The position numbers and the translations under genes were made by a program. Source: Hygrophila difformis (taxonomy: Eukaryota; Streptophyta; Magnoliopsida; Lamiales; Acanthaceae). From it: DNA of 64,000 nucleotides. The stretch lies in contig JAOANR010000015.1 of assembly GCA_030278955.1 (NCBI GenBank), positions 24,362,064 through 24,426,063 on the forward strand, in the 5' to 3' direction. This document shows positions 40,880 through 52,765 of this stretch, piece after piece; within the stretch, counting starts at the first letter, position 1, and every line of letters begins with the position of its first letter. A model generated the notes under the pieces. That model had not been told where the DNA came from. It saw only the letters and a list, made by a program, of their open reading frames with translations, and did no database searches.

Positions 40880-42288
40880 TTACAAATGGTTACAACTAAA
40901 AATTGTATAAAATATATATTATGAAACTAGACGCCTAAAGCCCTAAACGATTCTAACAAGGCCAAATTTAAATATTTTCCTCTAATTAAATCATTACGAT
41001 AATATTAAGTCGAAGTTAAACAATAAAAAATATCAAAATCTATTACAATCACTACAAGAAATTTGCAGATTCCCGACTGCAATTACCGACCGAGCAAAGA
41101 CGGGTCGTTATTACCGACCGCATTCCCAACCGAAATGGTGGTCGAGAAAAATATATCCGTCATTGCTTAGGGGGTTTTTTGGCGACCAAAACACCGACCG
41201 CAATAAAGGCGGTCTGTCTTACCGACCGTAATTGCGGTAGCATTTTCTATTCCAATTTTTTAATATTTTTTAATATTTTTTTAAAAAAAATTATTTACTG
41301 ACCGCAATTGCGGTGGCTAAAGTTTTTTCTAATTATTTTATTATTTATTTTATATTTTTATTAAATATTTTTATTATTTTTAAAATTTAATTATTTGAGC
41401 CAATTAATTATTTATTTATTTTATAATTTATTTTATTATTTTATTTATTATTTATTTAAAATAATAAATTAAATATATTATAATCTATTTATTTATTTAT
41501 TTGTATAATTATTTATTTGTTTTTATTTTATTTTATTATTTTATTTATTTATAGTTTTATTTTACATTTTAATTTAGTTTATAATTTAGACATTTATATG
41601 TATATATGTATATGTATATATAGGTTATATATAATACATTTCAAACAATGACATGAAACATGGGGTATACGGATGGCACACGCGCGAGGGAATAGGAAGG
41701 AGTCCCGATTCGAGGCCTCTCTTGAGCAAAATATTTCAACATATTTGGGAGGATATAGTATACTATATAGGACACATGGCAGAATATGATTGATTGTGTA
41801 GAAAGCTAGCTTGGTTAGTGTTGAGGTTGGGTGATGTGAGGTGTTGGGTCGAGCCCTCCTGAGCATATATTTTTCATAAAAGAGGATTATTGACCGCAAT
41901 TTGCGGTCGGTAATTCGGTCGGTAAACTTCTCATGGAACTTTTGGGACCAGATAGTACCAACCGCACATGCGGTTAGTCATTCGGTCGGTAATTTTGCCA
42001 ACCCACGTGCGGTCGGCAACGCGGTCGGCAGGGTCCCAACGGTAAAAATTTTTGGTCGGCGGAAAATTCTAGACCATCTGATTACCCACCGACTTGTGCG
42101 GTCGGTAAGGACCGAAACGACCCGTATTCTTGGGTTACTGACTGTATTTTTGATTGGGAATCCGTTTTTTTTTTTTCTTGTAGTGAATTTTAAACACAAA
42201 TACCAACAGAACTTTAACCATTATAAACCTCACTATCTAAATTACTGTGCCCAAAAGAAACGAGTCAGGTTTCATGGGATGGAGGGAG
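40880..42288. mobile_element. Mariner-like element remnant, split by the CACTA element
   Basis: 40880-41049 and 42189-42288 together resemble the right part of 20819-21740 (TAAAAATT...GAAACTA...GATTCTAACAA, ATTACGATAATATT, then CCTCAC(C/T)A...TAAATT). It ends ATGGGATGGAGGGAG before TA at 42289. The left end is missing. Confidence 0.6.
41050..42185. mobile_element. CACTA element, complete but non-autonomous
   Basis: 1136 bp. Starts CACTACAAGAAA, ends TTTCTTGTAGTG, flanked by the 3-bp duplication AAT (41047-41049 and 42186-42188). Subterminal blocks are multiple ACCGACCGCAA / TTGCGGTCGGTAA motifs in both orientations, dense on the right side. The core is AT-rich. A ~100-codon minus-strand frame (41594-41899) has no recognisable transposase motif. 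Confidence 0.9.
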
Positions 42289-42460
42289 TAATATGTATTC
42301 TATATATTAAGTTTAAATAAATAAAAATACTTTTATTTAATTAAAATTTAGTAATTTATAAATTCTTAAAGTCAAGTTCTTCCTCCAAAAATTTAATTTG
42401 GCGCGCTAATCTTCAATCCTCCAAAAAATTATCAATTCAAGTTTCATGCACATATATATA

Positions 42461-42720
42461 CTGCCTCTGTCTCAATATATTTGTTACGGATGGTTTTTTG
42501 GCACTATTCACTGTTCAACTTTGATTTGAATTTTTATCATAGCTATGTAAGAAAAAACATAGTCAAGTGAGATCTTGTTAGATTCGTCTAATCTTGTAGT
42601 TTTAGACAATTAATTTTTTATAACTTTTCGTTGTACACAATTTAAATTATTAACCGTTAAAAATGTGTATCGACAAACGTGTTGGGTGGGTCCGTAACAA
42701 AAATAGTGAGACGGAGGAAG
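42461..42720. mobile_element. Stowaway/mariner-type MITE
   Basis: 260 bp with inverted ends CTGCCTCTGTCTCAATATAT and (reversed) CTTCCTCCGTCTCACTATTT, flanked by TA. Shares an inner core (AACATAGTCAAGTGAGATCT) with the MITEs in the GPAT intron. Confidence 0.8.
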
Positions 42721-42978
42721 TATATATGTATATTATAAATTTTTTAAAAATTTTAAATACTATCTCTAAATTCCTATAATCCCAAAATATCAAGCATACT
42801 CATGATTTACTAAATGGACAAACCAATCATTTTCTTTTCAATATTGATAGTAATATTTAATTCTTTAAAATGATATCCATGTATGCCTAATCATGGCTCT
42901 ACTAAAATATGCCAGCCCAATTCGTCTCAAAAATACTCTTTTGGGGGTGTCTATAGCACTTCGCAGTTGAATCATGAT

Positions 42979-43897
42979 TGTTAGGTCTGTATGCGTGGAT
43001 AACCAATGAACTGGTCCTGAAAACTAGTTCAAACACATTTCGTGGACACGTTAAACATTTTTATGATGTTATGCAGCGAAAAATAGTTTAATAAACTATT
43101 AAAGTAACGAACTCAAGGTTTGTTGACCCAGTTCGGCACAAGCCTACATCTGGGGGATACCAATCCAGGAGGTTCACTAATTGTTTCAACTTGATCCTCG
43201 ATCTAAACAATAGTGATTTAACTCGCCCAACTCCAATCTCCAAGTGGTTGAATTGTGGTACCAAAACACTCCCTTGTTTTGGTGAAGATCTCCCCGACCT
43301 TGCTCCAATTCCTTGAAGGCTCCCCCTCCAAGTTATCCTTGGTCGAAACCTGTTGGCGACCCTCCTTCTAGAATATTCCGTTTAAGCTCTTGAGTATGAC
43401 GACTCCTCGAAAGTCTTGATTGAATCCGTCGACTCCAATCAAGAACACTGTGGCACACTTTCGATCAATTCACCCGAGGTAGTATTGATCGTATATCTTC
43501 CTTCGAAATGATAGATTCACAAACTCGGAAGGAATGAGTTTTTCTCTTGCAATTCTTTCAATAGCACAAAGGAGAGAATGAGTAATTCAAGTCGTAAGCT
43601 CCACCACCCTTGGCCGGCGTATTTCAAGAGAAAAACTTCTCTCCATTCAAGGTAGGATTTTGTTGCCATATTTAACCATTTCCTTATAATGGAGTTGCCC
43701 GGATTAGGAGATCTTTGTTTCCATTCTTCTCAAGCACGATCCGGGCAAGGAATCAGCTGACCGTTGGAGAGTAATCTTCGAGCAGATTCGCCAGCATCTC
43801 TTCCTTCAAATAGTTTGTCAAATACTGATGGGGTTGGTCCAAAAAAGTAGTTCAGACATCGGTTGTGAACACATTTGCTCAAAACTGGTTCCCAACA
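42979..43897 (-). repeat. 3' LTR of the Sirevirus
   Basis: 919 bp, TGTTAGGTC...GGTTCCCAACA. The sequence beside it is a canonical purine tract. Confidence 0.9.
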
Positions 43898-43898
43898 A

Positions 43899-44330
43899 TC
43901 TCCCCCTTTTTGGCAGAATGTGGGTCAGTATATGTGTTGATCAAACCGATGTCCAAACATTTACACACGTACATAAAAGGAGAAATATTTCCCATTTCAC
44001 CCAACCACCAATTACATTAATTCCCATGTCTAGACAAACTATTCTAATGCTCCGTACAAATAACCTATCCATTTAATCTAGGAGCATTCACAGTAAAACA
44101 ACACATGGCAATAAAAATGCAGCATCAATAATCACAGTCATATTATTACAGGCCATAGTGCAAAATCAAAAAAAAAAAAACAGTCAAAACCAGTTCACAA
44201 CAGTAGTTCAAACAAAAAAAAAAATGTTACTCTTCATCAGCAGAACTTTTTCAGCAGACACCCCCTCCTTGATTGTAGTGCTTGCCAGAGGAACCGACCA
44301 ACGGTTGTATCAACTTAACTCCCCCTCTGA
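43899..44330 (-). promoter_or_regulatory. Polypurine tracts of the Sirevirus
   Basis: On the minus strand AAAAAGGGGGAGAT abuts the 3' LTR (43898-43912). Similar purine runs occur at about 44262-44270 (GGAGGGGGTG) and 44318-44325 (AGAGGGGGAG). Confidence 0.7.
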
Positions 44331-44357
44331 CGCACATTGTGCCCAAAAGGGCATGCA

Positions 44358-46765
44358 TCATTCAGATTCTTCAGAGGGATCTGCATCAGACTCATCAGAC
44401 TCCTCCTCCGGATCGGTATCCAATTCCTGTTCTTCATCCGACCATACATCAGAAAGCTGTCTGGGCAGCTTTTCAGCAGCCTGAACGCGTGCATGTGCCT
44501 GAGCTTCCAGGACCTTCAAGTGATTGATGTGATCAGTGAGCTCTTCACGCAGGGAGGCGAAGGCATCTTTGGCAGGGATCCTTCCTCCTGGTCCAGGCAG
44601 GTCGGGCTTCTTTTTCACCAGGGCAGCAGATAGCTTAAAGTCAGCTATGTCCTCCGGACGATCATACTTGTCGCCAAGGATGTGGAGATACTGTAGATAC
44701 TCAGTGATGAGGCCTGTGAAGGGAAGTGTGGTGTTGTACTTCCTTTTGACTTTTCCAGCGAACACCAGCATTTGTTCAAGCACAAGGGCTCCATAGTTGA
44801 TCTCATATTTTTTTATCTATGGCAAACAACAACTTACACATACTTTTGGACACAACAGAATGGTTAGCAGTGAGCATTATATTGTGTACACAAAGTTTAT
44901 AAAGGAAAGAAAACCTTTGTGTCAGAACACCTGCACTTAACCCCTTGCCATGAAATCGTTTCCCTTCCACTCCAGTTAGAGTCTCAGCAATAGTGTTCAT
45001 GGGAAACTTGGCACACGAGAATAAACAGACTTCAGAGATGTTCGGGGTACCTGGAGGAATCGATTCAGTGCCTTTGCTTTTAGCTCGAACATCTCTCCTC
45101 GAGCATAGCTGAGTTCAAACCAGGGACTCTTGGTGTTGAGGACTTCTGCGGTCAGGTTTGCATAGAAATGCCTAACTAGCTGTCCTTTGTATTGCTTGAT
45201 CTCCGTCCCCCAGAAAAGTAAGGATCTTTCCTCCAAATATTTGTGCCACCCCATCTCTTCATATTTTGCAGCAACAAATCGAATCTCCGGGTGCACTTTC
45301 ATCTTCTCCAGGACTGTTGAGAAGTAGTGCTTGGACTCTTCATAGTAGAAGTCGGTGGATATGGCATTCCCTGCATCGATGATCTCCGGTTCATGTTCTT
45401 CAGATGAGGATAAGACAATCTTCCTCTTCTTGGATCCAGTGGCTTTGGAAGACCCTTCTGGTTCAGAACGAGTCCGCTTCTTTGGTTCGGACTCCTTTGG
45501 TGAACTCCTGGCTGGAGGAGTTGGTTCTCGAGTTTCAGTCTGGGGTTCCCCCTCTTCAATGTGATTGGACTCTTCTTCTTCTCCAGATTCCTCGTCTGAC
45601 CCTTCCTCTTCATTCGCTTGGTCGGATCCATCTTCATCACTTTGGGTGTCCTGTGAACCCAATTCCTCGGACTTATCTTCAGTGGGATTCTCCGCCTCAA
45701 CGGGCTCAGGGTCATTGTCTTGAGAGTGTTCAGTGTCACCTTCCGATTCTTTGTTCTGGTTGTCCTCAGAGCTTGAGGATTCCTTGGCCTCTTCTTCTTC
45801 TTGATTGGCCTCAGTTGGAGCAGGTTCTGTGACTGGGGCTATTGGTCCGGGTTCTCTTCTTAATTCATGCTTTCTCTTCTGGCTGGCAGTCCAGGCAATC
45901 TCCTCTGTGATCTCGTTCACAGCATCATTCTTTTCGTCATCACTGATGTCGATCATGGATTCATCTCCAGAGCTTTCAACGTCTGACTCTTGCTCATAGT
46001 CTGAATCAGGTTCTTCTTCATCGAGCTGTTCAGTCATTGGTTCAGACACTTTGGTTGGACTGGTGTGTGTTGCAGAGCCAGTGATTTGAGTGGTTCAATT
46101 GGATTTTCTTTGATTGTGGTGTCAGGAGCAGGATCAGAGACAGCACTTGGTTGCACCACTGCCTTCTTTGCAGGAGTTTTCTTCTTAGGCTTTTTGGTGG
46201 ACACCTTTTGAGCATCTTTTGGTGTAGGAATAGCAGCTTTGGAGGGCGCACTAGTTTCTGTCACTCGTCTAGTTCCCATGGTGGGGAGGTCGGCCAGAAT
46301 AGCTTCTATAGGCTTCAGTGCCTTGGCAATGTCTGCTTCCACACGTTCACTAATGGAGGCGTTCTTCCGTGCCACAGCCTTCTCTCTAGGTTTAGAAGTG
46401 GAGACGCTTTTACCTTTAGCCTTCTGGGATTCAACTTCCTTTTTCTTCATCACATTGGCTCCTGCAACCTCCGTCCTGATATCCAGGGGATCCTGAACGA
46501 CGACTGTGGTGGCACCTTTTTCTCCGCCAGTGGAAGGAGATGAGGACTGGAATGGAACGACAACGAGAGAAGGTGTTTCAGAGATGGTCTGTTCCATGAT
46601 TGCCTTCTGAACAGCTTTGGCACGTCCCTTTGCGCTGGACTCCTCGAGTGATATCACCTTCTTACTCCCTGTTGTTGAGGAAGGAGTGGGATCCTGAGAC
46701 TTAGAACTTTGTCTACCTCGTGTCTTCACCATTGTGATCTGAAAGAGGCTTTTTGGCCAGAGCAA
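44358..46765 (-). pseudogene. Sirevirus env-like protein with 'putative plant transposon protein' domain, frameshifted
   Basis: Three frames read in order: 46765-46034, 46049-44997, then 45000-44803 continued by 44783-44358. The N-terminal part is basic and Ser/Thr/Lys-rich (MVKTRGRQSSK). The middle is very acidic and disordered (EEE/SSE runs), with a basic KKRKIVLS stretch. The C-terminal ~230 residues hold a folded domain with LVRHFYANLT, ARGEMFELKAKALNRFLQVP, ...LTANHSVVSKSMCKLLFAI and INYGALVLEQMLVF, the same pattern as in the antisense gene at 13191-14510. One-base shifts near 46040 and 45000, and an extra A in an A-run near 44815, break it. It occupies the env-like position of Sireviruses; no membrane segment is evident. 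Confidence 0.75.
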
Positions 46766-47157
46766 GTGAGGGTGAACAATATATTTGGAGAGGATATGGA
46801 GAATATGTGAAGCCGAGAGAGTGGAAGGATTTAGGAAAACCGATCAAGGGAGGATATGGCCACGATTTGATTTGCAACTTCCCTTAATTCAAATATGGAA
46901 GGAGGATCACAACTTCCCATAACCGTAATCATCACGTTTTTGAATGGGAGTATGCGGATAACCGTTCCCGCCCCTTTCATTGACAGGTCCGACTGTCACA
47001 CCAAAATTTGAATTTTGAACTTGTGTGGAAAAATTCCTAGTTTGATAATCCTGCAAAAATTTTCTTACCAAAGTAATTAGTATTGAGTAAGATGAAGTAT
47101 TTAAGGTAATAAAATATATGAAAATTAAAAATATGGAAATTGCACAAAATATAAAAC

Positions 47158-48869
47158 TTATTCCAATATTTGCGGGATTATTAGGAGATGGTGCATAATC
47201 CGAGATCTCTCCTTAATTTTTTTGAATCTTTCTCGATCTAGTGCCATAGTGAAAATATCTGCACGTTGCTCAGTAGTTCCGACATGTTGGATGGACACAA
47301 CTCCTTCTTCAACAAGATCTCTAATAAAGTGGTGTCGGAGCTCAATATGCTTGGTTCGCCCATGTTGGACAGGATTCTTTGAGATGTTGATTGCACTCAT
47401 ATTGTCGCATAGAATGGTGAGGACTTCTTGATCGATTCCATAGTCCAGCATCATTTGCTTCATCCACAGCAATTGTGCACAACAACTTCCAGCTGCAATG
47501 TATTCAGCCTCGGCAGTAGAGAGTGAGATGGAGCTTTGTTTCTTGCTATACCAACTGACTAGGTTGGTTCCAATGTAGACGCAACATCCGGTTGTGCTCT
47601 TTCGGTCGTCTGCGTCACCTGCCCAATCTGCATCACTATAACCAAGTAGTGAAAGATTAGATTCTATAGAATACCATATACCAAGATCAATTGTCCCTGA
47701 AACATATTTGATCATTCTTTTGGCTGCTTTCAAGTGAGATTCCTTGGGATCGGCTTGGTAGCGAACACATACTCCAACTGCATAGCTTATGTCGGGTCGA
47801 CTTGCGGCTAAGTATAGTAAACTTCCAATGATGCTACGATAGAGTTTCTGATCTACACTTTGACCACTGGGATCTTTGCTCAATCTGTCATTAGTCCCTA
47901 TAGGAGTTCGGACAGGTTTGCTGGACTCCATGCCAAACTTTTTGACAATGTTCCGAGCATACTTGGTTTGGCTAAGAAATATGCCATCTTTCTTTTGTGC
48001 TACTGCAAGTCAAGAAAATAGGTTAGTTCCCCAACCATGCTCATTTCGAACTCCTTACCCATTATTTCGATGAAGTGGTCTTTGAGCACATGATGCGTTG
48101 ATCCAAAGACTATGTCATCTACATAGACTTGAGCAATTAGAATTCCTTTGCTTTCTCTTTTGATGAATAGAGTCTTGTCAAGACTTCCTATTTCAAATCC
48201 ATGTTCGAACAGGTACTTGGAGAGCCTCTCGTACCAAGCCCTAGGGGCTTGTTCTAAGCCGTATAGAGCTTTGTTGAGCTTGTAGACATGTTGCGGATGA
48301 TGAGGGTCCTCGAATCCTTTGGGCTTCTGTACGTATACTTCCTCATTGAGCCATCTGTTTAGGAAGGCACTTTTGACATCCATTTGGTAGAGCTTAAACC
48401 CTAATGAACATGCAATGGATAATAGGAATCGAACTGCTTCAAGTCTGGCTACAGGGGCAAAGGTCTCACTGAAGTCCACTCCTTCAACTTGAGTGTAACC
48501 TTGAGCAACTAAACGCGCCTTATTTCGTGTAATGTTTCCCTTTTCATCACTTTTGTTGCGAAAGATCCACTTGGTGCCAATTATGTTCTTGTCTTTGGGT
48601 CTTTCGACAAGAGTCCAAACTTCATTTCTTTTGAACTAAAGTAGTTCATCCTGCATGGCATTAATCCAATGTTCATCCTGAAGGGCCTCTTCCACTTTGG
48701 ATGGTTCGATCTTAGATGTATAGCAGTGCAAGCCAGCTAGTTCTTTGAAGTTGATCTTCTTTCCCCGGGTTTTCCTCTTTTCATTGACATCACCTATGAC
48801 ATCTTCAGGATCATGATGTTTGTGAATACGTCCATTGAGGTCTTTCTCTGGCTCAGAGTCATGTGTCAA
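47158..48869 (-). pseudogene. Sirevirus reverse transcriptase and RNase H
   Basis: From 48869: a linker ending in the usual MQDELL, a break, then the RT from 48479 ([44 protein letters not shown], catalytic YVDDIVFG intact) to a stop at 48000. After a gap the RNase H part continues from 47931 (SKPVRTPIGTN; SIIGSLLYLAASRPDISYAV; YSDADWAGD...KSTTG; SLSTAEAEYIAA) to 47158. Typical copia order and motifs. Stops and shifts near 48630, 48000 and 47935 make it non-functional as one polyprotein. Confidence 0.88.
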
Positions 48870-48938
48870 GGCGTCCAGAGTAGGCGTTTGAACGACTTCC
48901 GTGGATTCGTTTCTGGAGGTGATTTTTTCTGCATTGAT

Positions 48939-50798
48939 CTATCCCAAATTCTGACCACTAGGTAGTGTAGATGGAACTTCATCTTCATTGAGTTGAGCAG
49001 GATCCTTGCATGAGACATCTTCTATCGCAACATTTGTGGATTCAAGAACTTTCCTGGTCTTTGGAATGTATATCCTGTATGCTCTGCTTGTGATAGAGTA
49101 TCCTACGAACACTCCTTCATGACTCTTTTCTTGGAATTTTCCCATATGTTCCCTGTCATTTAACACAAAGCATTTGCTACCAAAGATATGAAAGTAAGTG
49201 ATAGATGTCTTTTTACCATTCCATATTTCATATGGAGTCATGAGGGAATTAGGTCTTCAGTAAACCCGATTTATGGTGTAGCATGCAGTATTGACAGTCT
49301 CAGCCCACAAGAACTCAGCAACATTTTTGGCGTTCAGCATGACCCTTGACATCTCTTGCAAGGTGCGATTTCTTCTTTCCATCACACCATTTTGTTGAGG
49401 AGTTTTTGGTGCGGAGAATTCATGCTTGATTCCATGAGTCGTACAATATTCTTCAAAGGACTGGTTTTCAAATTCTCGTCCGTGATCACTTCGAATCCTC
49501 TTTACTTTGGTATCTTTCTCAGTCATGAGGCGGTTGCATAATTTTTCAAAAGCTTTGAAAGCGTCACCTTTTTCCCTGAGAAAGTCTACCCAAATATATC
49601 TAGAATAATCTTCAATGCATACAAAAATATATCTTTTACCTCCCAAGCTTTCAACCTCAGTAGGGCCAATAAGATCCATGTGCAGTAGGTCAAGACATTT
49701 AGTCGATCTGAGGTGTTCAGACAGCTTGTGTGAACTCCTATGTTGTTTGTTCTTGGCACATCCGTCACAGAACTCCATGTTGGAGTTTTTGAAGTGAGGA
49801 AGACCTTTGACTGCTTCGGTTCTACTGAGTCTGATAAGATATTTGAAGTTGAGATGCCCAAGCTTTTCATGCCATAGCATGATGTGGTTTTTACCTGCAA
49901 CTGAGCCAAAATTGCATGTTTGAACAAGATGATAACAATTATTTTTAGAGCGCAAACCTCTCATGATGCATTCTTGATTTTGGTTGAGCACTTGACAATC
50001 TTTCTTGGTGAACTGCACCACAAGATCCTCATCACACAATTGACTGATGCTAATCAAGTTTGCTTGGAGTCCATCAACAAAGAACACTGGAGATAGTTCT
50101 CGTGAGCCGTAGTTCTCAATGGTTCCTTGTCCAACCAGGGCAGCCTTTTTACCATCTCCAAATACAACAAATCATCCATCAATTTCCTTTTAATGTTTGA
50201 GCAAGTTCCTTTCACCGGTCATGTGTTTGGAGCATCCACTATCAAAGTACCATACTGTGTCCTTAGATTTCTGCTTATGTGACAAGAAGGAAACATGGCA
50301 TCTGTTTTGAACTTTAGGAACCCATTCGCATTTGATGGAGATCAGCTTCATCTTGATTTTATCGTTTGGCCAGATGATAGGTCTTCCTGCTTGTAGGTCT
50401 CTCACAATGATTCCACAGTTTTTAGTTTTGTGGCCTTCAAGTTTGCAATAATCATATCTGAGTGGAATGGCAGGAGGAGGTCTTCTCGTCCATTTGTTCC
50501 TTTTTGTATGATGAAGAATTTTCTTGGTAGTCTGGTGTTCACTCAGCATTCCTCCGGATACAAATTTGCTTTTATTCACCCCTTTAGAGGTTGAAGCTTG
50601 AAAACCTAAGCCTTGTTTGTTACTGCTCGGTCTCCCCATAGCAATGACATTATCTAGTTTTGCTTTTCCTTTGTTTAATGCAGCAAGAGTGTCTTCGGCC
50701 TTGGCAAGCTTTTCTTGAACTTCAGTCAGTTCGGTGTGAAGAGCATCTTTCTTGCCAAGCATACTGTAGTACCAGAGTTTGTAGTCATTCTTTTCCAC
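48939..50798 (-). pseudogene. Sirevirus zinc knuckle, protease and integrase
   Basis: 50798-50190 holds a coiled stretch (ELTEVQEKLAKAEDTLAALN), a degenerate CCHC knuckle (YDYCKLEGHKTKNCG) and the protease active site WYFDSGCSKHMTG. 50087-48939 holds the GAG-pre-integrase region (LWHEKLGHLNFKYLIRLS), the zinc-binding Cys pair (CDGCAKNKQHR), and the integrase core with D (LLHMDLIGP), D (IRSDHGREFEN) and E (NGVMERRNRTLQEM), followed by PYEIWNGKK and FGSKCFV. A stop near 49257 and one near 50185 break it. Confidence 0.88.
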
Positions 50799-50819
50799 TT
50801 CTAGGTCATCATTATCTTT

Positions 50820-52717
50820 CTAGAGTTCTGCAATTTTCTCAAGTAGTTCATCAACCTGTTCAGACAGTTCTTTGAACATCTTTTCAAGTTCCTGATTTCT
50901 GTTTTCGAGACCCTTGATATGCTCCTTTAAGTTTCCATTCTCGACTTGCAGTTCTACTGACTCAGCAATGGATATTTCCAATTTCTCGAACGTTTCTTCA
51001 TAGAGATCGTCGAGTTTGCTGATACCCTCTTCCTGTTCCCTGACAAAAGAATGCACCATGTTCGAAGATTGGCACAGTCCTTTTTTATATGACCTCTTCC
51101 GCCACACTCAAAACAGATGATTTCTTTGTCATCTCAGTCTTAGATGGTTTGGATCTATTTCTGTCGAACGACTTAGAGCCTTTCGAAGTAGGTTTGGAAT
51201 TAGATGTCCCGGCATCCTTCTTCATGGAAGAGTTGAATCTGGATCTTCGGTTTTTTAGGATCTGATTCAGCCTTTTGGACAGCATGGCCAATTCTTCTTC
51301 GTCAATGTAGTCATCAAGATCTTCCACGGAAGAGTCATCCATATCCTTGGTCATAGATCTGAATGCTACTGGTTTGCTTTTACCTCTAGGGCAGTGATCC
51401 ATTTCCCATGATTGTAGGGTTCCTATCAGTTCATCAACCTGCAATTTATCAAAGTCTTTGTATAGTTCAAGTGCAGCCAGTTTTGCATTGAACCTTTCTG
51501 GAAGCATCCCAATGATTTTACCTACAATATCCTGTTGAGAATACACTTTGCCAAGCTGAAAAGCTTGGTTGGTTAGATCACGAATACGACCAATATATTG
51601 GCCAAAAGTTTCATTATCATCCATAGTAATCTTATAGTTCATCATGGGAGTATTAAGGGAGTTTTGACCTATTGTTGGGTATAGAAGTAAAGGGGTGGCT
51701 AGCAGCCTGCGGGGGTCAGAGTTGAGAGTGGAAAAGAATTTCAATTTTCCGGCGTATGACATTATTATGAGGTATGGTTGGCGTGTTTTAATCTGTTAAA
51801 CCACTCTTGGAGTTCGGTGTGATTATTGGATAGACGGTTCCTTAGCCCCTCTTGATTCCCACCAGATTCTTTACCCCTGTTTGGCCCGTTTCTCACCTTG
51901 TCAAACCCTTTTGAATCAATACCATGATGTTGAATTCTTTTGCATGTGAGATATGTATGTAAAGTAAGCTTCTTGAGGTCGTCTATCGGGCTTCTTTTCT
52001 TGGGAGTTCCTTTGACATCCTCGGAATGGCTGCTCTTGCTCGTAGATGAGGATGTTGGCGTCGATGAGTTGGCTGATCTCTCTTTACAAAAATCTGCTAT
52101 CACTATGAGCTTGGAAATTGATGAGGCATGTTGATTCGATGCTGTGACCATGTGTCCAAATTGTTAGTGGCTTGTGTCAGATGCTATTGCTGGTGAATGT
52201 AGCTCTCAATCGCAGTGAATTGTAAGATGTAAAATATGTAGCCGGAATGTTGCAGTATTAGACCTGGTTTGGGTTTCATAATGGAATAAACATCCTTTTC
52301 CTCAAAAAAAAAAATCCATAGTAATCTTATGAAATTGAGCATCAAGTGTAATGGTTCTTGATTTCTTTACCGGAGCCATACCCTCGTAGGTATTGGCTAA
52401 AGTAGTCTAGACGTCGTATGCATTCTTGCATCCAGCAATAAGTCTGTATTGATCCTTTGTAAGAGAATTGTGAATCGCATTCAGTGCTTTGGAGTTCTTT
52501 GATGCAGCAAGTTTCTCGGTTGCAGTCCATTCACTCCTTGGTTTGAGGGTTTTCACACCATCTTTTTCTTCTACTGGAGGATGGTATTGAGTTTTTACTG
52601 CATCCAAGCTCCTTCATCTCGAGCGATGAGAAATGCCTCCATTTGATCTTTCCAATAGGCATAGTTTGATCCATCGAGCAATGGGGGTCTGGTTACTGAA
52701 CCACCTTGGCTATCCAT
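50820..52717 (-). pseudogene. Sirevirus gag, interrupted
   Basis: Starts at ATG 52717, right after the primer site, with MDSQGGSV...PLLDGSNYAYWKDQMEAFL (DUF4219-like start). The frame shifts near 52600, continues (SEWTATEKLAASKNSKALNA...LIAGCKNAYDV, then a stop where W/E would be expected) to 52331, is cut by the retro-insertion 51636-52313, and resumes at 51635 with ITMDDNETFGQYIGRIRDLT and the UBN2-type gag domain. A basic linker and a coiled coil (51107-50820; NLKEHIKGLENRNQELEKMF) follow. Long coiled-coil extensions of gag are usual in Sireviruses. Confidence 0.85.
51636..52313 (+). mobile_element. Poly(A) retro-insertion inside Sirevirus gag
   Basis: 678 bp flanked by the perfect 17-bp duplication ATCCATAGTAATCTTAT (51619-51635 and 52314-52330), ending in an A-run (52304-52313), so it was copied from a polyadenylated RNA of plus orientation. 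I recognise no reverse-transcriptase motif. A plus-strand frame (51940-52134) and an antisense frame (52151-51765) exist, neither identifiable. It may be a 5'-truncated LINE tail or a processed copy of a cellular transcript. Confidence 0.85.
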
Positions 52718-52748
52718 ACTTTATGACTGGATCTCGCTTGTAGAGCGT

Positions 52749-52765
52749 GTGTCTCTGATACCAAT
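52749..52765 (-). promoter_or_regulatory. Primer-binding site (initiator tRNA-Met) of the Sirevirus
   Basis: Minus-strand TTGGTATCAGAGAC follows the 5' LTR, complementary to the plant initiator tRNA-Met 3' end. Confidence 0.85.

Noticed and set aside
41594..41899. 101-codon minus-strand frame in the CACTA core
   Set aside because: No transposase motif; AT-rich with a low-complexity tail; probably fortuitous.
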